From Ligula intestinalis (taxonomy: Eukaryota; Platyhelminthes; Cestoda; Diphyllobothriidea; Diphyllobothriidae): DNA of 64,000 nucleotides. The notes below the pieces were generated by a model. It ran no database searches, was not told the origin of the DNA, and was given only the letters and a program-made list of their open reading frames with translations. The position numbers and the translations under genes are program-made. The stretch lies in NCBI GenBank assembly GCA_036362985.1, contig JAYGXS010000005.1, positions 34,182,202-34,246,201 of the forward strand, given 5' to 3'. Positions within the stretch are counted from its first letter, which is position 1. Every line of letters starts with the position of its first letter. Shown here piece by piece: positions 25,101 to 40,100 of the stretch.

Positions 25101-28100
25101 AGCAAAAAACCTGAGTCCTCAAGTTCGTGCCCTGCTTACGGCCGTTTAGGCATCGTTCTGTTCCACTTTATAAGAGTCTTCTGGGTGTTCGAAGCACTTA
25201 CCTGGTGAGAGACTGTTTCCCCGTTCCGCCAACACCCACCAAAAGTGCATTTCCTCGATCTTGCCGAATCATTCGTGCGATTCGACACACGTGCTGAATG
25301 GCATCGACGAAGAAGACCACCTTTGTATCCTTTGAGTAGACCATATTGTAGTCCTCCAGGTACTAAAAAAATTCCAGCATAGTCGTAAAAATGCTTGTGG
25401 TAGAATGCAAAGTTATCGGGAGTTTACATGATCAGACAATTGATAAGAACGGCTGAGCTCCCAACTTCTTGCAATCTGTCTCTGGGTTTTCAAAGCCAGT
25501 TGACAAACTAACACGTTATCAATTATTCAGCATCAGGTCGGCGCAACAATGAACGCCATGGCAGAACAGCAAAGGGGGAAAAAGATCAATGAGAATGGTG
25601 GTGAGGAAAGAGTTTGAGGAATTGTGAGGCCAAGGTGTAGGGAATGGGTGCCAGTGAGTGTGTTGAGTTCAGATCAGTGTAATCTATCTGAAGGGTCAGA
25701 GCAAACGGCTTCCATGAGAATAAGGCTAAGCCGTTGACACACAGTATTGTGAATAGTCGTAAGCTAGCATTCGCTGATTAACGCCGTTGACACCTGCGCA
25801 GGCATAATTTGAACCTTATACTGCCTACTGATTTTGAGGCGGCAGTTGTTTAATCAGAAAAATAAAACACACATATCAGGTGTAATCCCAGCAAAGCGAT
25901 AAGCTGCTTACCTCTTGAAGAACACCCTGTAGTTTTGGAAAATCGGTAATTTCCTCGTATAAGCGTTCCTCTCTCGGGGCGCCAACTGTCATAAAGTCCC
26001 CGAAGAACAACGGATTTGTGGAGAACTTTGCGGCTTCAATTTGCTGCAGAATTATGGAAAAAAATAAAGCAACAACCGATGCAGTTTCTAGAACATCAGC
26101 ATCTGCCTTCCAATTTTCAGTAGGATTTTCGTAGAATTAAGTCCTGACTGACAAATTTGTTCTACTGTTTAGGACAGTGGACGAAGGCAGTCGATGTAGG
26201 AAATACGATGCACGCAGTCTATATCGACTCCAAAAAGGCCTTCGAAAGCGTGCCACACCGTCGGATACCTTATAAACTCGACCGCATAGGAGTTAGAGGT
26301 AAACTTCTGGTGGGGCTAGAAAACTTCCTAATCGGCCATTCGAAAACTGTCCATATCAGTATCAAACAGGCGGTCAAGGTTGCTGTTAAGAGCGGTGTTC
26401 CCCAAGGCGCCTTTCTCAACCCAACTTTGTTCATAATTTGAATCAAGGATTGCGTCAGCGAATTGGATTGCGATATCACTAAGTTTGCCGATTATATCAA
26501 ACGTTGACACGCCATTCAAACCGAATCTGATGAAGAGAATTTGCAGGCAAACCTTATTCGACTCCAAAATGGTCAAAGACCTGGCTCTTGCCTTTCAGTG
26601 AGTCGGCAAAATCAGTTCTTAGAACCACACGGTTTATCGACTGAATGACATGCCACTGCAAGAAGTGGACGCCAAGAAAGACATAGGAGTCTGGATCACG
26701 CCCTAGCTTGAGCCCTCCCTGCATTGCAAAAACGTAGACAAGTCTGCGATGTTGGTTCTGTACCTTGTCAAACAAGCTTTTCATGCCTTTGTTGACGACG
26801 GCTTCACCAAAGCCTTTGGAACCTTCGTTTAGCCGCAACTGGACTCCGCTATCCAAGCTTGGATATCCTGGGTGGTGAATACGTTGACATCCCCGGAAAG
26901 GTTCAAAGGTGTGCAATCAAACTTGTAATTGAGCCAGGCTCACTACCCAGCGAAACACGAGTGTCAAATGACAAACTCTTCCCTTTGCGCTACAGACAGC
27001 TTCAAGGAGACCTGCTACTAACATTCCGCATATTATGTGCTCAAGACTGCTTTCGTAAATCAGGACATTTCTTCTAGTTAGTAACAACGACGAACTTGAG
27101 AGATCATCCTCTCAAACTACGTGTAACTGTGGCCAAATTGGACATACTCAGTCGAACCTTGTAACCATAGTCCACACGGCCTCTAAACATTCTCCCTTGG
27201 GTCGACCCGCAGCGGACTGTCGACGATCTTGGCTGATATTTCTGTTTTCGCAACCTTGTAGTCAGCAAGGGATTATCTGACCACATCTTCCGCACTTCGG
27301 TGATGGCCCTGGTGACCTCTGCGATGCCCTCCCAGTTTGACCCTTCCACAAAAGTGACATTTTTTTCTGCTAAAAAATCTTAAGGAGTTCTTTTCACCGT
27401 CTGCTCTTTTGACACTTAGTCCACTTCATCGGCTTATATCATTTGGACTCGCCACTAAGCTAAGACACTATTTTTTGATATCGCAACAACCATGTACAAA
27501 AAGGGAGTTCAGAGATAACTCACCTATATTTGCCTCAAATATATTGATGCTGAATACCGTAAAAATCATGAAATTCTACGACGTAGTAAATTTTTGATGC
27601 CCTTTTGTTTTCTCAGAAGGAATATAAGCAACGTGCAGAGCGTCGGAAGCAAAGAATACTTGGTAACACCACCAGGAGACAAAAAGTTTATCTGACCATA
27701 AATAGAGTCGAAACTTGGAAGCCCAGACGCAGTAGATAAGACACCACTCAGATAACCAGATTGGATGGCTAATTACCCGCCCCGTAGCGTTCACCAGGTC
27801 ATAGCACCACTGGAAACATATTACAGGACCGGCATCAGAAAAGTTGACTACACTCAAAATCACACCGTAGACTACCCTATTTCTTCCTAACACTTTAGAA
27901 AACGTATGTCCACTCTACATTCGTTTAAGGATTCTGTTTGTCCAGAAGAGCGCAAGCCTGTCCTTATAGCTTTTTTAGGGTATTAGGAACGAATGCGACA
28001 ATTTGGCGAGAGAAAAGGGGAGAATCGGGTTCACAGTCCCTTCACCCTTCATGCTGTCGATCAAGAACTATTTAATCATAATTGCCCGCCTAGTGGTCCA

Positions 28101-31100
28101 CGCTGAGTCCTTGCGGTAGTAAAATTTCCTTGTTTGCTGTCCGATTTAGACTTCCACACTGAGGAAATTTCAGAAATCAGGGTCCGATACGACATTGCCA
28201 GTCCATAAAGTGATCAATGACTGCATCAAAAATAACTCGCATGGGTGGATTACTTTACAAACTCATTCCATCCAAAAACAGGGTTGAAAGACAGCTGCAT
28301 TGCTGAGAGTATTGAGCTCCTTACCTCGCTGAAATACTTGTTTGCAATCTCTGCTAGCATAGTATTGAAGAATTTCCTGTCGATGTCATCGATTAGCCGA
28401 TCATGGAATACGCGAGAGCACTCGTGGTAGAAGAGACGAGTTAGGCAACCCTTGTCCCTAATGGAAATGGGATTTGTTTGTAGAATACCTAGGCGGAGAA
28501 CAAACATTTTAAAGCGATAACTAATTACCATCCAAGAAAAATTTCTGTGCTGAAACCCAGAAATGGCAAACGTTTGTTACCTTGGATGCACTTGGATAAG
28601 TCACGTAGGTTAAACACGTAGTGTGACTTGGCTGGTGTAGGTAGAAGCTCAGCTGCCAATCGACCATACATTTCTACGGCACCATTAACAATCGGCTCCG
28701 CCAAAGGCCTCAACGCGGCCGGGTAGTCGAGCATGAACCCCTGTCCGTGTGGATAAAATATGGTAAATAATACGAGCCATTGAAAATAAATTAGTAGGCA
28801 TTATACATGTAAATTAGTAGACATAGTAGTAGATATTAGTAGACATGTATTTTCTGTTGGAATATCGGAACACACCTGCATAATTGACGTGAAAATGCGC
28901 TTCAATGTAAATTCTGCAGGTGGTGGAATCGCCAACACCGTAAAATGCCTAATAAGCCGCGGTGTCGTGGGGTTACGGCCACCACCGGGTGGACCACACG
29001 CAGCCGACAGTGTCACGTCTTCAATGGATATCCAGGTCAGCTTGTCACGATCATAAAATCCTCCAAAGTCCTGCAGCTGTCGAAGCAGCTCAATTGGTGG
29101 CTGACTGCCGTAGGTGTCCAACTTGGGCATGTTCAAATCATCAACAAAAAGGATAACACGCTTCTGCTTGGGAGCGCCAAGGACGTTCTTCTTTCGCTTT
29201 TCCAACTTGCTAACAATCATCTCCTGTGTGCGAAAACTGCTGGTCTGCGCTGAAAAGTTGATGAACACAGGCACGTAGGATGCTTGCTCGTAGATGCCAT
29301 CCAGTGTGCTGCGAGCCACAGCAGTCTAAAAGGCAAGTACTGTCATTGATGACCTAGTAGAGTCTTCTTATATCTGATCTAAATTCGAAAAAGACGGGGG
29401 TTTCGGTGGGGTTTGAAACCACCAAGAGAAAAAGCAAGACTTGCGCACAGCCAACGCACCAACTACGCGTGTTACGAAACACTGACATCGTCAGTTTAAT
29501 CACATTTAACTGCAGTATCCATAAGACATAGAGAAACGCATATCTGGGACCATATGGAATACCAAAGCAGACAAGAAGGACATACCTCTGTGGCTAATTC
29601 TCTCCAGGAATAATTCACCTCAACATAGACTAGTGTAGCCGACGCCCAACATTGCTTTGTCCAGCGTCCTCGTTCAAGGCCAGCTGCCTCAAGGTCATAC
29701 AATACCTCAGTCAGCGCTTTCAGACGCGCTAACCTGCAGAGACTTGACCGACTTCCAGTCGGACACACACAAACGTGCGTACAGGTTATCGCGGCCGCCC
29801 AAGCTCCACTTGAACATGTCCATTTCTGCCCACTCTCGGCCGACAGAGCCTACGCCACCACGCACGACACCTCTCGGATGATGTCACACACACAGGGACC
29901 AATTGGAGAACACTTGAACCTGCTCCGCAATCCTAGTTAAGCAACCGCCACCACTGACTTATGCTCTCTCAGGCTTGGCTGGGCGCAGGCAACACTAGCC
30001 TTGGCCTCGCCAGTGGCCACTGTCGCCTGTTACAGCATTAGGGAGCTCTTTACACAATAAATCCCTCCTTCTGGTGACTTCTGCCTTTTAACTTCCAACC
30101 TGGGATTAGGCCTGATAATTGTAGTGCTCTAAGTACAACCACGACTTAGACCGCTAAACTAGCACAATAGCTTGTCAAGAAACTAAAAACCAATTCGACA
30201 ATTCTTCTCCACGTGTACTACAAAGGAACGGAGTGGCTACCATGCACGCTTCATTCAAAGGTACAGCAACTCTTTATGGCCAAAATTGCGGAATAGTGAA
30301 TTTCAAAAAAGCCCGTTATTATATCCTCATCCTTTAAATATAGTAATATTTGAGCACAGTCAAACGACGGTTGCGTTGCGCCGTAGGAAGGACATAAAAT
30401 GCAGTTGAAGTCTTCTTCCTCTGCCCTACAGAAAGGCTTCCAATAAGAGACAAAGATGTCTTGCCGTCGCAAGTAAATTGTGCACACGCAAAGGCAACTG
30501 GCAGTCAGGGCCGCTGAGCCTTTGCCTAATAGGCTTAGCGAGGCAACAAATAGTGTACCACGGTTATCGATTACTAAACAGCTGCTAGACAGTGGTCACT
30601 TTGTTGACCTCAAAACACCTTTCCGATTACTTTTACGGGTACGAACAAATCGGACCCTGCGCTACCCGGAATAGGGGGGGGGAAATCCAACGCATGCAAG
30701 CAGCTAGACCATGTGGTTAAGCCCCCAATTTTCCTGGTAATCGGGTGCCTAGGTTTAATGTGATTTGCATTAATTTCCTCCCTTTTTTCCTTCTTATATG
30801 CTGGTTTAAGGTGGTGTCTTTCATGTGATTATTATTTGCACTGAAAGGTGACCCTCGTTTTTATGCACTGAAATTCTGTGAAAATTAAAACTACTGTATG
30901 CGTCCATTCATTACCTGAATAATGCAAAAAAGAGTTGCAGTTGAAGAGCCGTGGCGAAATTGATTGAATTCAATAATTTCTGCTGCCCACGCTTGTTTTA
31001 AAACCACATTTCCGTCGAGGTACTTGTTCAGCCTAAAATCACCTGGAAAAATCCACCGACTGGATATCCTAAGCAAGCAATCTATAATCAATCAGATGAC

Positions 31101-34100
31101 TTCCAGGCGCAATTAATTAATAATTGCTTTGGAGGACTTGAATAATTCATCTGGTCTTAATTTGACATTTCTGTTCAGATGCGGACTTCTTCATGCTCAC
31201 TGCGAAGTATTCGATAGGACGGGACCAACTGGTCGGTAAGGCACTGAAAGGGATTAGAGAGGCAGGCTGTTTGCCGGGTCGAGGAATAACGATTCCGCAG
31301 TATGCACTTCAGAGGTCTCGGATCCACAGCATAAATACTCAGAAACCATTCAATGCTGGCAATTTGAGTAAATGTAATCAGATCAGTCCACTGCCACCCT
31401 TAATTGTTGTTCTCTGATTGACTCTGCTCACCCCTTCTCGTTTAATTTTACCATAAAAAACCATCTCTGACTGAAAAGGCCAAGTGCTTCCTACTTCATG
31501 AAATCTCACTGAACGGCTGTTTGATAAAACCGGATGGGACTGTCTTCAGAGGTCCTTTGACTTACAATGATAACAACCTACTCTTACGTTCTGCAGTAGC
31601 CCGAGTTTCCCTTTATATAGTTAAATTCCACCAAAAGAAGGTCAAATTTCCATTATTAGGCAACAGTTGTCGAAGCAACGGGAGTTTCTATTGATAGATT
31701 TGATTCTAGTTAGCTCGTTAAAACAACTATAAGTGGCTTTGATCACTCTCAACACAACTACATTTTCATCTACACTCGTTACCAAGAATTACTCGTTTAA
31801 CTACGAATTCAGTAAGACAGTTGGGCGGAGGCAATATATTAGGCGGTCCTAAAAGACAGTTTTGCCTAAAATCGAAGTTACGTTGGTAACAATCAGATAT
31901 TTGGCCCCATCTGTATTTGTTTAGGTCTAAGTTAACTGTTTCCCTTTTCATTCAAACAATAAACGAACGTATATGTTTGCTAGTTCCAAATGGCCGACGG
32001 CTGAGCTATACTGAACTTACCTTTCCTACACCAGTTTCACCGGTGAAGAGGACACTCTGCCTGGCGGCCAGCAACTTCTCCAGTACGTAACCGTATCGTA
32101 CGGTGTCAACGGTGGGCACGAAGCAGTCGAAGAAGGGTACATTTTTGTTGTACACGAATTTAGGCATGAGCTTCTCCCAGCTGTCAAAGCGGCGCAGTTT
32201 GTAGTCCACGTAACAGGACCACAGATCAGAACTTGGTGGCATCTACAAAAGGCAGAAGGCATGAGAACTTAGCTGCTGCTACTCTATGGGAGAAGAAATG
32301 CAGCAGTTTACCAACTCACCCTAGCGTCCGAGCAGTCTTCAAAGAGGTTCCTAATGAAGGACTCAACGTCATTAGTTCGCTCTCCGACAACGTTTCCGGC
32401 TAGGCCCCAAAGGAAGGCGAAAACAAATGTGATGGCCAGGGTTGGCTGCAGTTTCTGGACATCTCCCTTGAGGTCTGGAGCACCTTCGTAGGTCAGAAGT
32501 ACCTCAATGAGGACGCACATGGTTTTGACCCGAGAAATGGGCACCTTGGAACGAAGGCGTCATTTCGTTAAAACTCTGTTATTTTGGAATAAACGCAAAT
32601 ACTTTTTTCCGCGAGGATACTCAATGCATAATCCATGACCGATCTCACAAAATGTTAACCAAAATTCTGAAATTCGGTTTCATTCAGACAGAATTACTGA
32701 AATGGAATTGTAATATTAATTATCTTGCAGTACAATCCCGAGATATTTATTTCAAGCACGCAAACATACTCGCTGATGAACAGTCACCGATTGCTAGCGA
32801 AACTCACTCCTTTCGCTCTGCATTGGGTCTCATTTCTCTGACTCTGACAGCAGCCGAATACCGGCTAGTTAGTCTATGTAAACAGTATTGCTGGCAAACA
32901 CAAGGGAGACTGGAATAGCCGATCGGCTGCTGTCATAACCCGATAAATGAGACTCAAGGTAAATGGAGACGAGTGAGTTAAGTTAGCGATCGGTGAACAT
33001 TCATCAACGAGCATCAATATCTCCCGATCTAAACCGGCAGGACAATGCGCTCTTGGCTCAATGATTCGAGCATTTGACTTTGATCTAAAGATCGCGAGTT
33101 CGAGCCTCGAATGGTGCACCAGTGGGACTGGATATGACTGGCTGATGATGGCTAATAAGCAAGAAATGGTCATTCCAGTTTCCCTTGTCTTTGCCGGCAA
33201 TAGCATCTATACGTAAGGATGCTGGCTTTTGAACGTACGTCTCTTCGGTCGTTAAAAAACTGCACTGCATAAAAATTACTACTTAAGTACAACAAATTCA
33301 TTATATTGATTTTCGATATGCCGATAAATTAGAATGTATTTTGTAGGAAACTTAGGCCAATATATTCTTTCTTCTATTAATTTGGTAAATAAGCAGGCCT
33401 TCTTCAAATTTTCCATTCAATAGAAGGATATATTTAGGTTGTAAAAAAGGATTTTCAAATGCGAACGACGTTGAGCCCCATATACTGCTACATTTGCGTT
33501 TAGGATTTACGTCAAAAAACTGCATGCTTTCTGTGTGAGGAATAGCATACAGAAGATATCAGGAAGTTTCCAATAAACGTGGATTATGTTATATACATTA
33601 GATGCAGGTACAATGCAATCTAAGAGCACATTGTAATTAATTTCGGTATGGATTACTCATATAATCCCCATACTGGACATGCAAATAGGACTAAAGTGCA
33701 GATAAATTCGGATTAAGCATAGAAACGGGGTTACGTTTAGGGGTAAGGGTAGAGTCAGTGTTAGTTGTCACACTAGGACTAAGCCTAGGGCTTCGGTTTA
33801 AGTTTGTGTTATGGCTGATGTTGGGGTTAAGACACAGATGTTGTAATGTTCCCAAAGCCGAGTAGTCACAGTCTTATTACACCCTGGTTGAATCCCGAAG
33901 GAAGCACACAACGAGAAGGGTGCAAAACTGTAAGTGGCCAGAATGAGGGCTTTATCGTGCACAGAACCCAGAGTTGCTGTCTTAGGCAGCAGTGGCTGCT
34001 GGCGAACCCAGGGTTGATGTTCACAGCGCCCAGTCACGCCTGGGAGTGTCTGCGAATCACTTGTGTGGGATGGGACAGTTGCTTTTAAGTAATTGTGAAA

Positions 34101-37100
34101 CAAGTTCACGTGCTGCATGGTTGGTTTGTTGGATTGCTCGAGGAGTATCGAGCATTGAGGTCTCCTGCTGCCTGACCGCAAGATGGCACGTTCAAGTGGC
34201 TCTTGAGAAACTGCAACTAGTTGCACATGCGGGTGGGTGTCGATCAAGTGGTTTAAGTTCAGCGAGTGGGAATAGTCACCTGCATGGAACAAGGAAGCCA
34301 GGTTGGCTGTCCGCCACAGGGGCGACTCGTTAGGACAGTCTGCAAGTGAATCAGTTAGGCTGACTCCTAACAACGGACATATTCATTAATCCGGGAAATA
34401 TGTGTAGGGCAGCCTTTATGACTTAAGCAGGGTGTTCTTATTCCTGTGTCAAATTTATGGGGCCATATAAGCAATAATCGCCTACCTATAATTCCATCTT
34501 TAGGGAATATCAATTAAATGGGAATTTTAAGAGGAAGCGGAGCTAAGTGGGGTAGAGTAACACAAAGCAGATTCAGAAACCTCCGGCGACGAATTCATCT
34601 AATCCTTAAACCTGAGCAGAAGCATTAGACTGCCTGAGGCTCCATCACACATATTTTAGCCAACTTACCTGGGGAATTATGGTAGGTAGTCTCATAATGA
34701 ACTTGAGACCAGCATCAACGTAGGTATTGAAAAGTTTCATCAGGTAGTTCCTGCAGCCTTCACTCAGTTTCGTCTGCATTGTGGACATCCAGGTCTGAAG
34801 GTAAAACAAATGCAGTCATTCAATTTCAGCAAGCTAGTAAAACGCTGAAAACAAGAGAGGATTGAATAAAATTGTTTACCTGTTAACATTTTCCTTTGTG
34901 CAGGCATTTCAGAGCAAAGGAAGTGATTGAAGCGGGACAAATGGTCAAATTGAACAAAAATATAGAAACTACCGTTTCGGATTCATTTAAAATTGTCAGC
35001 CGGTCCCATATCTAACGGAGGTTAGTGCCTTTAAAGTGTGCCGACCAGGGGCATCGGAGTGGAACTTCTGGCTTGTTGGCCATCACAGTCTAGCCTTTCC
35101 CATACACGGGTTCTTCACTCATTGAGCTCTTTAACCGTTTGAGTTCCAAGATCGTTGGCTTACCGGTCCAACATACCGGGGTTTGAGTATGTCTGGCTAC
35201 TAAGCAGAAATGGTCACCCCAGTCACCCTTGTCTTTGTCGACGATCCTGCTCTGCATGTACGAGCAGTCGTTGCACATATGCCTGCGTTGGAGTTCTGGG
35301 TCGGGCCCCAAAGCACAATGGGACTAGCTTTGTAGCGCCGCTCACCACCACAACCGGCGCCAAGCCTGCAAGCCGTCATGTGATTGCACGCCTCTAAAGC
35401 AACCCATCACAGGTGCCGCCGACTGCTATTGGCGAAGCAGTTGATCATGTGTTCAGTGAGTCACTGCCACATGATGTTTACGCATTCACGCACATAGCAG
35501 ACAAACACGCCCACAGGGCCCGGGCTTGCCGCATACCAGGGCTTCAGCCCACAACTGGGCTCTGTATCTAAAAAACAGCTTCCACTTCTCTTCCTATATG
35601 GGACTGGGCGTGATATTTGCAGTGCTCTGAGCACACCCACGGCTTAGACCCCTACAGCTACTTCCGTAACCCAACCAAATAATATATCTCCCTTCCCGTG
35701 CTGGCGCTTTATGTGAGCTTTCCACGGATTGAGTGCCCATGCTGTCTTAAATCTCCCTGCTTCCCTGTTGCCATTTTACCACCTTTACGCGCCGGGTTCG
35801 TGAGTCAAACGGGAACTACATTAATTCCTGCCATGTGTGTTGGCTAGTCTGGTTACAAGGAGGCTGTATGAAGACATAAACTGCTGCCATGTATTTATGT
35901 GGTGCATCTGTCGCAGGTGGTCGTTTTGACAAGGATATGTTCCTAAAATCACAAGTCAGGTAAGAAGAAGTTGATGGAAACAGCTTTACCACAAAAAGGT
36001 GAACTGTAAAAAGGCTGTGGGACGAACCAACTGCCAGCTATGTCTGCGCGTCAGTTGTGTTCGTGAAGTTGTGTTGTTGCGTAGCTTTGCCTGCGCGATG
36101 AGTACTCTACCATCTGCAGCCAATCAAATGAAGCAGGAGTATCGGTTGATCGATAGCGTGAGAAAGGCCGATAGCGCGCGGAGTGGATGATTACGCGTGC
36201 GAGAAAAGCCTGGCAGAGCGAAGGCAGGGTGAGTCACGGGCGGTTGCGTTGAGCGGCAGACTCCTGCACATCTAGACCACCGCCCAATCCAGAGATGAGG
36301 GAGGGGGAGGCGCCAACATGCCTATTTGCAGACTCTGACTGCGCCCATACTTGCCCCCCCATACTTGCATCAGCTGACTGAACGGCTCCAACAGTGGACT
36401 GGTGCCCGCGAGAGGGGAGAGAGAGAGAGATTGAGATCCACCATCTTCCCAGCGGAAAGGGTGGTGTAGACCTTCGAGTACATTAATTTATGGTTTGCAC
36501 ACCATTAACTTCACACACACACAATCTCTCTCTGTGAAATTCATCATGTCAGTTTCATATTCGGATTTATTTGCTACTAACTGCGTGTTAGGACTTGGCC
36601 GATGTAGGTGTCCTTAAGTCCGCTTAGTCAGCCACCGATGGTCTATGTTCTTCGTCCCACCCTGTGTCCACGTACTTTGTGTTACAGGAGCCGAACACGT
36701 TACCCAGACTTCAGACAGTAACGAGGTCACGTGAGGCCAATCCGACGCATACACAACGCTTTAGGTCATGCGACCGTCAAAGGGCTGACTAGACTAGGAC
36801 AAAGAAGTCAGGCGGCTAACTGGAGGCGGACTGCTGCCGCAGCCGACCGGGAGCCGAATGCGGTCACGCGAGGACAGACTCATGCATGTGCATAGCGAAC
36901 ATGCGCATTGGGAGAGCCAATGGGGAGCAATGACGGCTGTCCCTTAAATAGCGAGGCGCTAGCAGAACGGGGACTCTGTTGTGGATAAGCTGCTAGACGA
37001 GACTGCTGCCTAGAAGAGACCGACCACAGAAGGCTACTGCTGGACACACGGACCAGAGTGAATGTACTAGTACCAGTGACAGCAAAGTACTAGTTGTTAT

Positions 37101-40100
37101 ATCATCCTGTCTTCTCTTCCTAACACGCAGTGGGGGAACATAACCGGTTTTGACACAGGAACACACTAGGTTACAACACTTTTTGTCCCATGCCCTGACC
37201 CCTTGACCGCGTTGACTGCCTTCCCGTTCGTTGACACGCTGCAATGTTTATTCCAGCGTCCTTATTCACTACTCCCCACGGTCTTTGTTCCCCGCACCGT
37301 GTCCTTATTCACTCCCACGTTCTTTGATTCCTGCCCCGTGTGCTTATTCCCTTATAAACTGGCAGCAGCGTGTCTGCGTCATTCACACGACTGCTATTCT
37401 AAGCACCCTCCTTTTGTTTTCTACTTCACATTTTTCTACCTACCGTGCACTGTTAATCTTAGTGTTTATTTCTGTAGCACCACACCACACCACCGAGTTA
37501 TCCAGACTGTCTTTTGACACATAAAGAATATCCGAATTATCTCAACTGTCGTTTGACATAGCTACTGACCTCGGGTGCGTCTACTCAAGCGATACAAATA
37601 GCACTGAATCAGAAAGGCCAAGCATCATTAACACTCCTTCTTCCCCCTTCCTTCATGGGGCCATCGCCGTGACGTAGCCAAGAGAACTGGAGGCGGAATC
37701 AGACGCAGGCGGCTGGCGCAGTTCGAGCCTGCAGATAGGCATGCCACCCCTCCCCTCCCCCCACGTGGGGCATTTAATGTAGGCGTGCATCGCCGATAGT
37801 GCCTGCCGTGCACTGATCTGCGTTCCGTGTTTGTTTAGCGCAGCTACCACGCGACCCATTTTGGGGATCGCTGCCATTTGTGTCGCAAGTTCTAGAACAT
37901 CAACAAAGGCCTCGTAATCACGCCGCCCCCTCTCTCCCCCGAGCCCCGCACCCCCGCTCTTAGAATCACGTGATTCCGGCTTTCGGGCGCAGGGCGTGTG
38001 CGTGAATTGGTCTCAAGGAGGGCCAATCACAGGCACGTACGCGCTGTGCCCAGCCAATCAACTCACTAAGTTGACACTGGCTGTAGCGCGTGGGACGCGC
38101 TGGCGCAAGTCTCCGTCTCTGTTCGTATCCTCCTAAACGGGATCTGGCTTTAGAAGTATGGGGTATTAGAGTATGCGAAAAAGTCTTAATCGCTACATAC
38201 TTTTATCTTGCTCAAGCGGTTTCAACAACACAGCTTTTCGAAATTCTTACCTGGACATAGGGCAGCCAGCCAAGGTCGTTGGGGTCTACGTAGACCATGC
38301 CACATCGGCTTACAGTAGCCGGTGAAGCCACAGCGAGATCAGCCACCTCGAAAAGCATGTGGACGTACTGAGTCAATTTTATTCTCTCCGAGTTCGCCAG
38401 ACAGAGCATCTTGTTGTCGTCCAGCACAGTGTTCATGTTTTCGATCCATAAAGCGTCGACGGGACCATCGCAGATAATCCACTGGTGGTCAGCGGTTTGG
38501 TCCTATATTATCGAACAAATAAAAAAGCTTTCTTAGGCTTGCACCTTACCGCGATTATAACAATCTGTATACTAAATAAAAGAGATCTTGTAGCTTTGTG
38601 CGGTTCCTATTTCGTTTTTGAGTGGCTGACGTCACAGACTCGCAGGTCAAATTAAAACGGCGCCAGCGCCTTCTACGCGCGTAGGTCCGTACCACGTTCA
38701 CTTCGTAGGCACGCGCGCACACGCCAATGGCTTGCGCGTATGTGTGTTTCTCTACTGTCCTATCGCCTGACTGCTTTCATTGTTTGGAAGGAAGCCAGTC
38801 TAACCGTAAATCACTTGACCTCACGACAGTTCCTCCGTCAATTTCGACGATGGGCACCGCGTGCTCCAACAGCCACAGCAAACGCTGAAGCAAGCCGCAA
38901 ACGACACTGAGGCGAGCTGCGCAAGCGACATGAAGGCTACAGCGAACAGGGGCAACGCAGAGAACTAGCATGAGAGGGAACAGGAGTTTAGGCAGACTCG
39001 CGCAGAATCTACCCACTTGCTCGCTTCTCACACCTCCGTTTCCGGTGTAAAGACAAAGTCAATAAGACCGGGGATGAGGGAGGGTATAGGTGGCTGACGC
39101 GGTAATCACGCAACACGTGCGTACGTGACACAGCCTTCTCGCTAGGTATGCTCCCACCCGCGCGGGAGCGCCATAAAAGCCACATTAAGAGAGAGCCATT
39201 GTAGCCTGACTATCGGTCCCCCTTCTCCTCCCATACGCACACACAAAACACACGCGTACAAGAGGACTAACGTAGGGCAGCAACGTAGGGAGCCCGAGTT
39301 TCCCCGTCAGTTGGCAAACCCTCCAAGCCACGGCTTTTAGTGCACCTTGATAGATTCAAGCGCATTCAGATTTATTATAGTGAGGGGAGAAACGCGCCGA
39401 GGGTCGACCTCACTCTCTCCCCCACCGCATAGTGACTGCCTAGCTTTTCGGACACCTGAGGTGGGGCCTGAAACCCACTGGGAGTGCGAACGCAGTCACC
39501 AACAGGGAATCAGAACTGAGAGAAAGTGCCAGCGCCTACCAGGCCGCAGGGACCGCGGTTGGCTGATGACTGGCATTGCATATACATACAGACCATTCGA
39601 TCTGAGAAGGGTGAGAGCAGTCCATGCATGAAGCCTGGGCCAACACCCCCCTGAGAGGGGTAAACAATCAGTCACCGACTGAAAGGCAAATCACTTGACC
39701 TACTACCACTTGGATCCCCCATACTTACGTCCAGGTAGTCGCGGTCACTTGAAAAACCACCCCCCACCCGCAGTAGGGAACCACGTCAAACGCGTCTTCT
39801 CCGCGTTCCTACCCACCATCACGGTGGCCAAGGTCTGCTACACCAAACCTCGCTACGGTGGATCAATCTCTGTTTTTGATGACGGAGCAGCCCCTCCCGA
39901 CCACTCTGCTCCGATTTCCCTTCTTCGCCAACGGGATTGAGGCCAACCTGGCGGGGCTCCTGATCCAACGAGGGCTACTAGCCACCCCCCCCCTACCAGT
40001 AATGCGACCGTCTGCCACACATTCACGCACTTAGTGCATGATCCGGCTGGCCCATTCGAACTAAAGTTCAGCTAGCTCTTAATTTAGATTGAATGCCCTA

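Larger units (their letters stand above)
29326..32020. other. Dynein intron 23 (2.7 kb)
   Basis: A degenerate SINE B-like piece near 29.4 kb and a dispersed repeat at 29.8-30.17 kb. 30.2-32.0 kb holds nothing recognised. Confidence 0.65.
32545..34668. other. Dynein intron 21 (2.1 kb)
   Basis: Contains two SINE A pieces in opposite orientation, a possible relative of the 6.7 kb foldback, and a degenerate TTAGGG-like tract. 33.85-34.67 kb holds nothing recognised. Confidence 0.65.
34795..38250. other. Dynein intron 20 (3.5 kb)
   Basis: GC-richer than other introns at 36.0-38.1 kb. Contains a SINE A copy, repeat E2, (GA)n, a short inverted repeat pair and imperfect 41-base tandem units near 37.3 kb. 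No coding signal. Confidence 0.65.

Noticed and set aside
38777..39031. Minus-strand open frame with a hydrophobic, signal-peptide-like start
   Set aside because: No family resemblance, it lies in GC-rich intron sequence, and nothing supports transcription or splicing.
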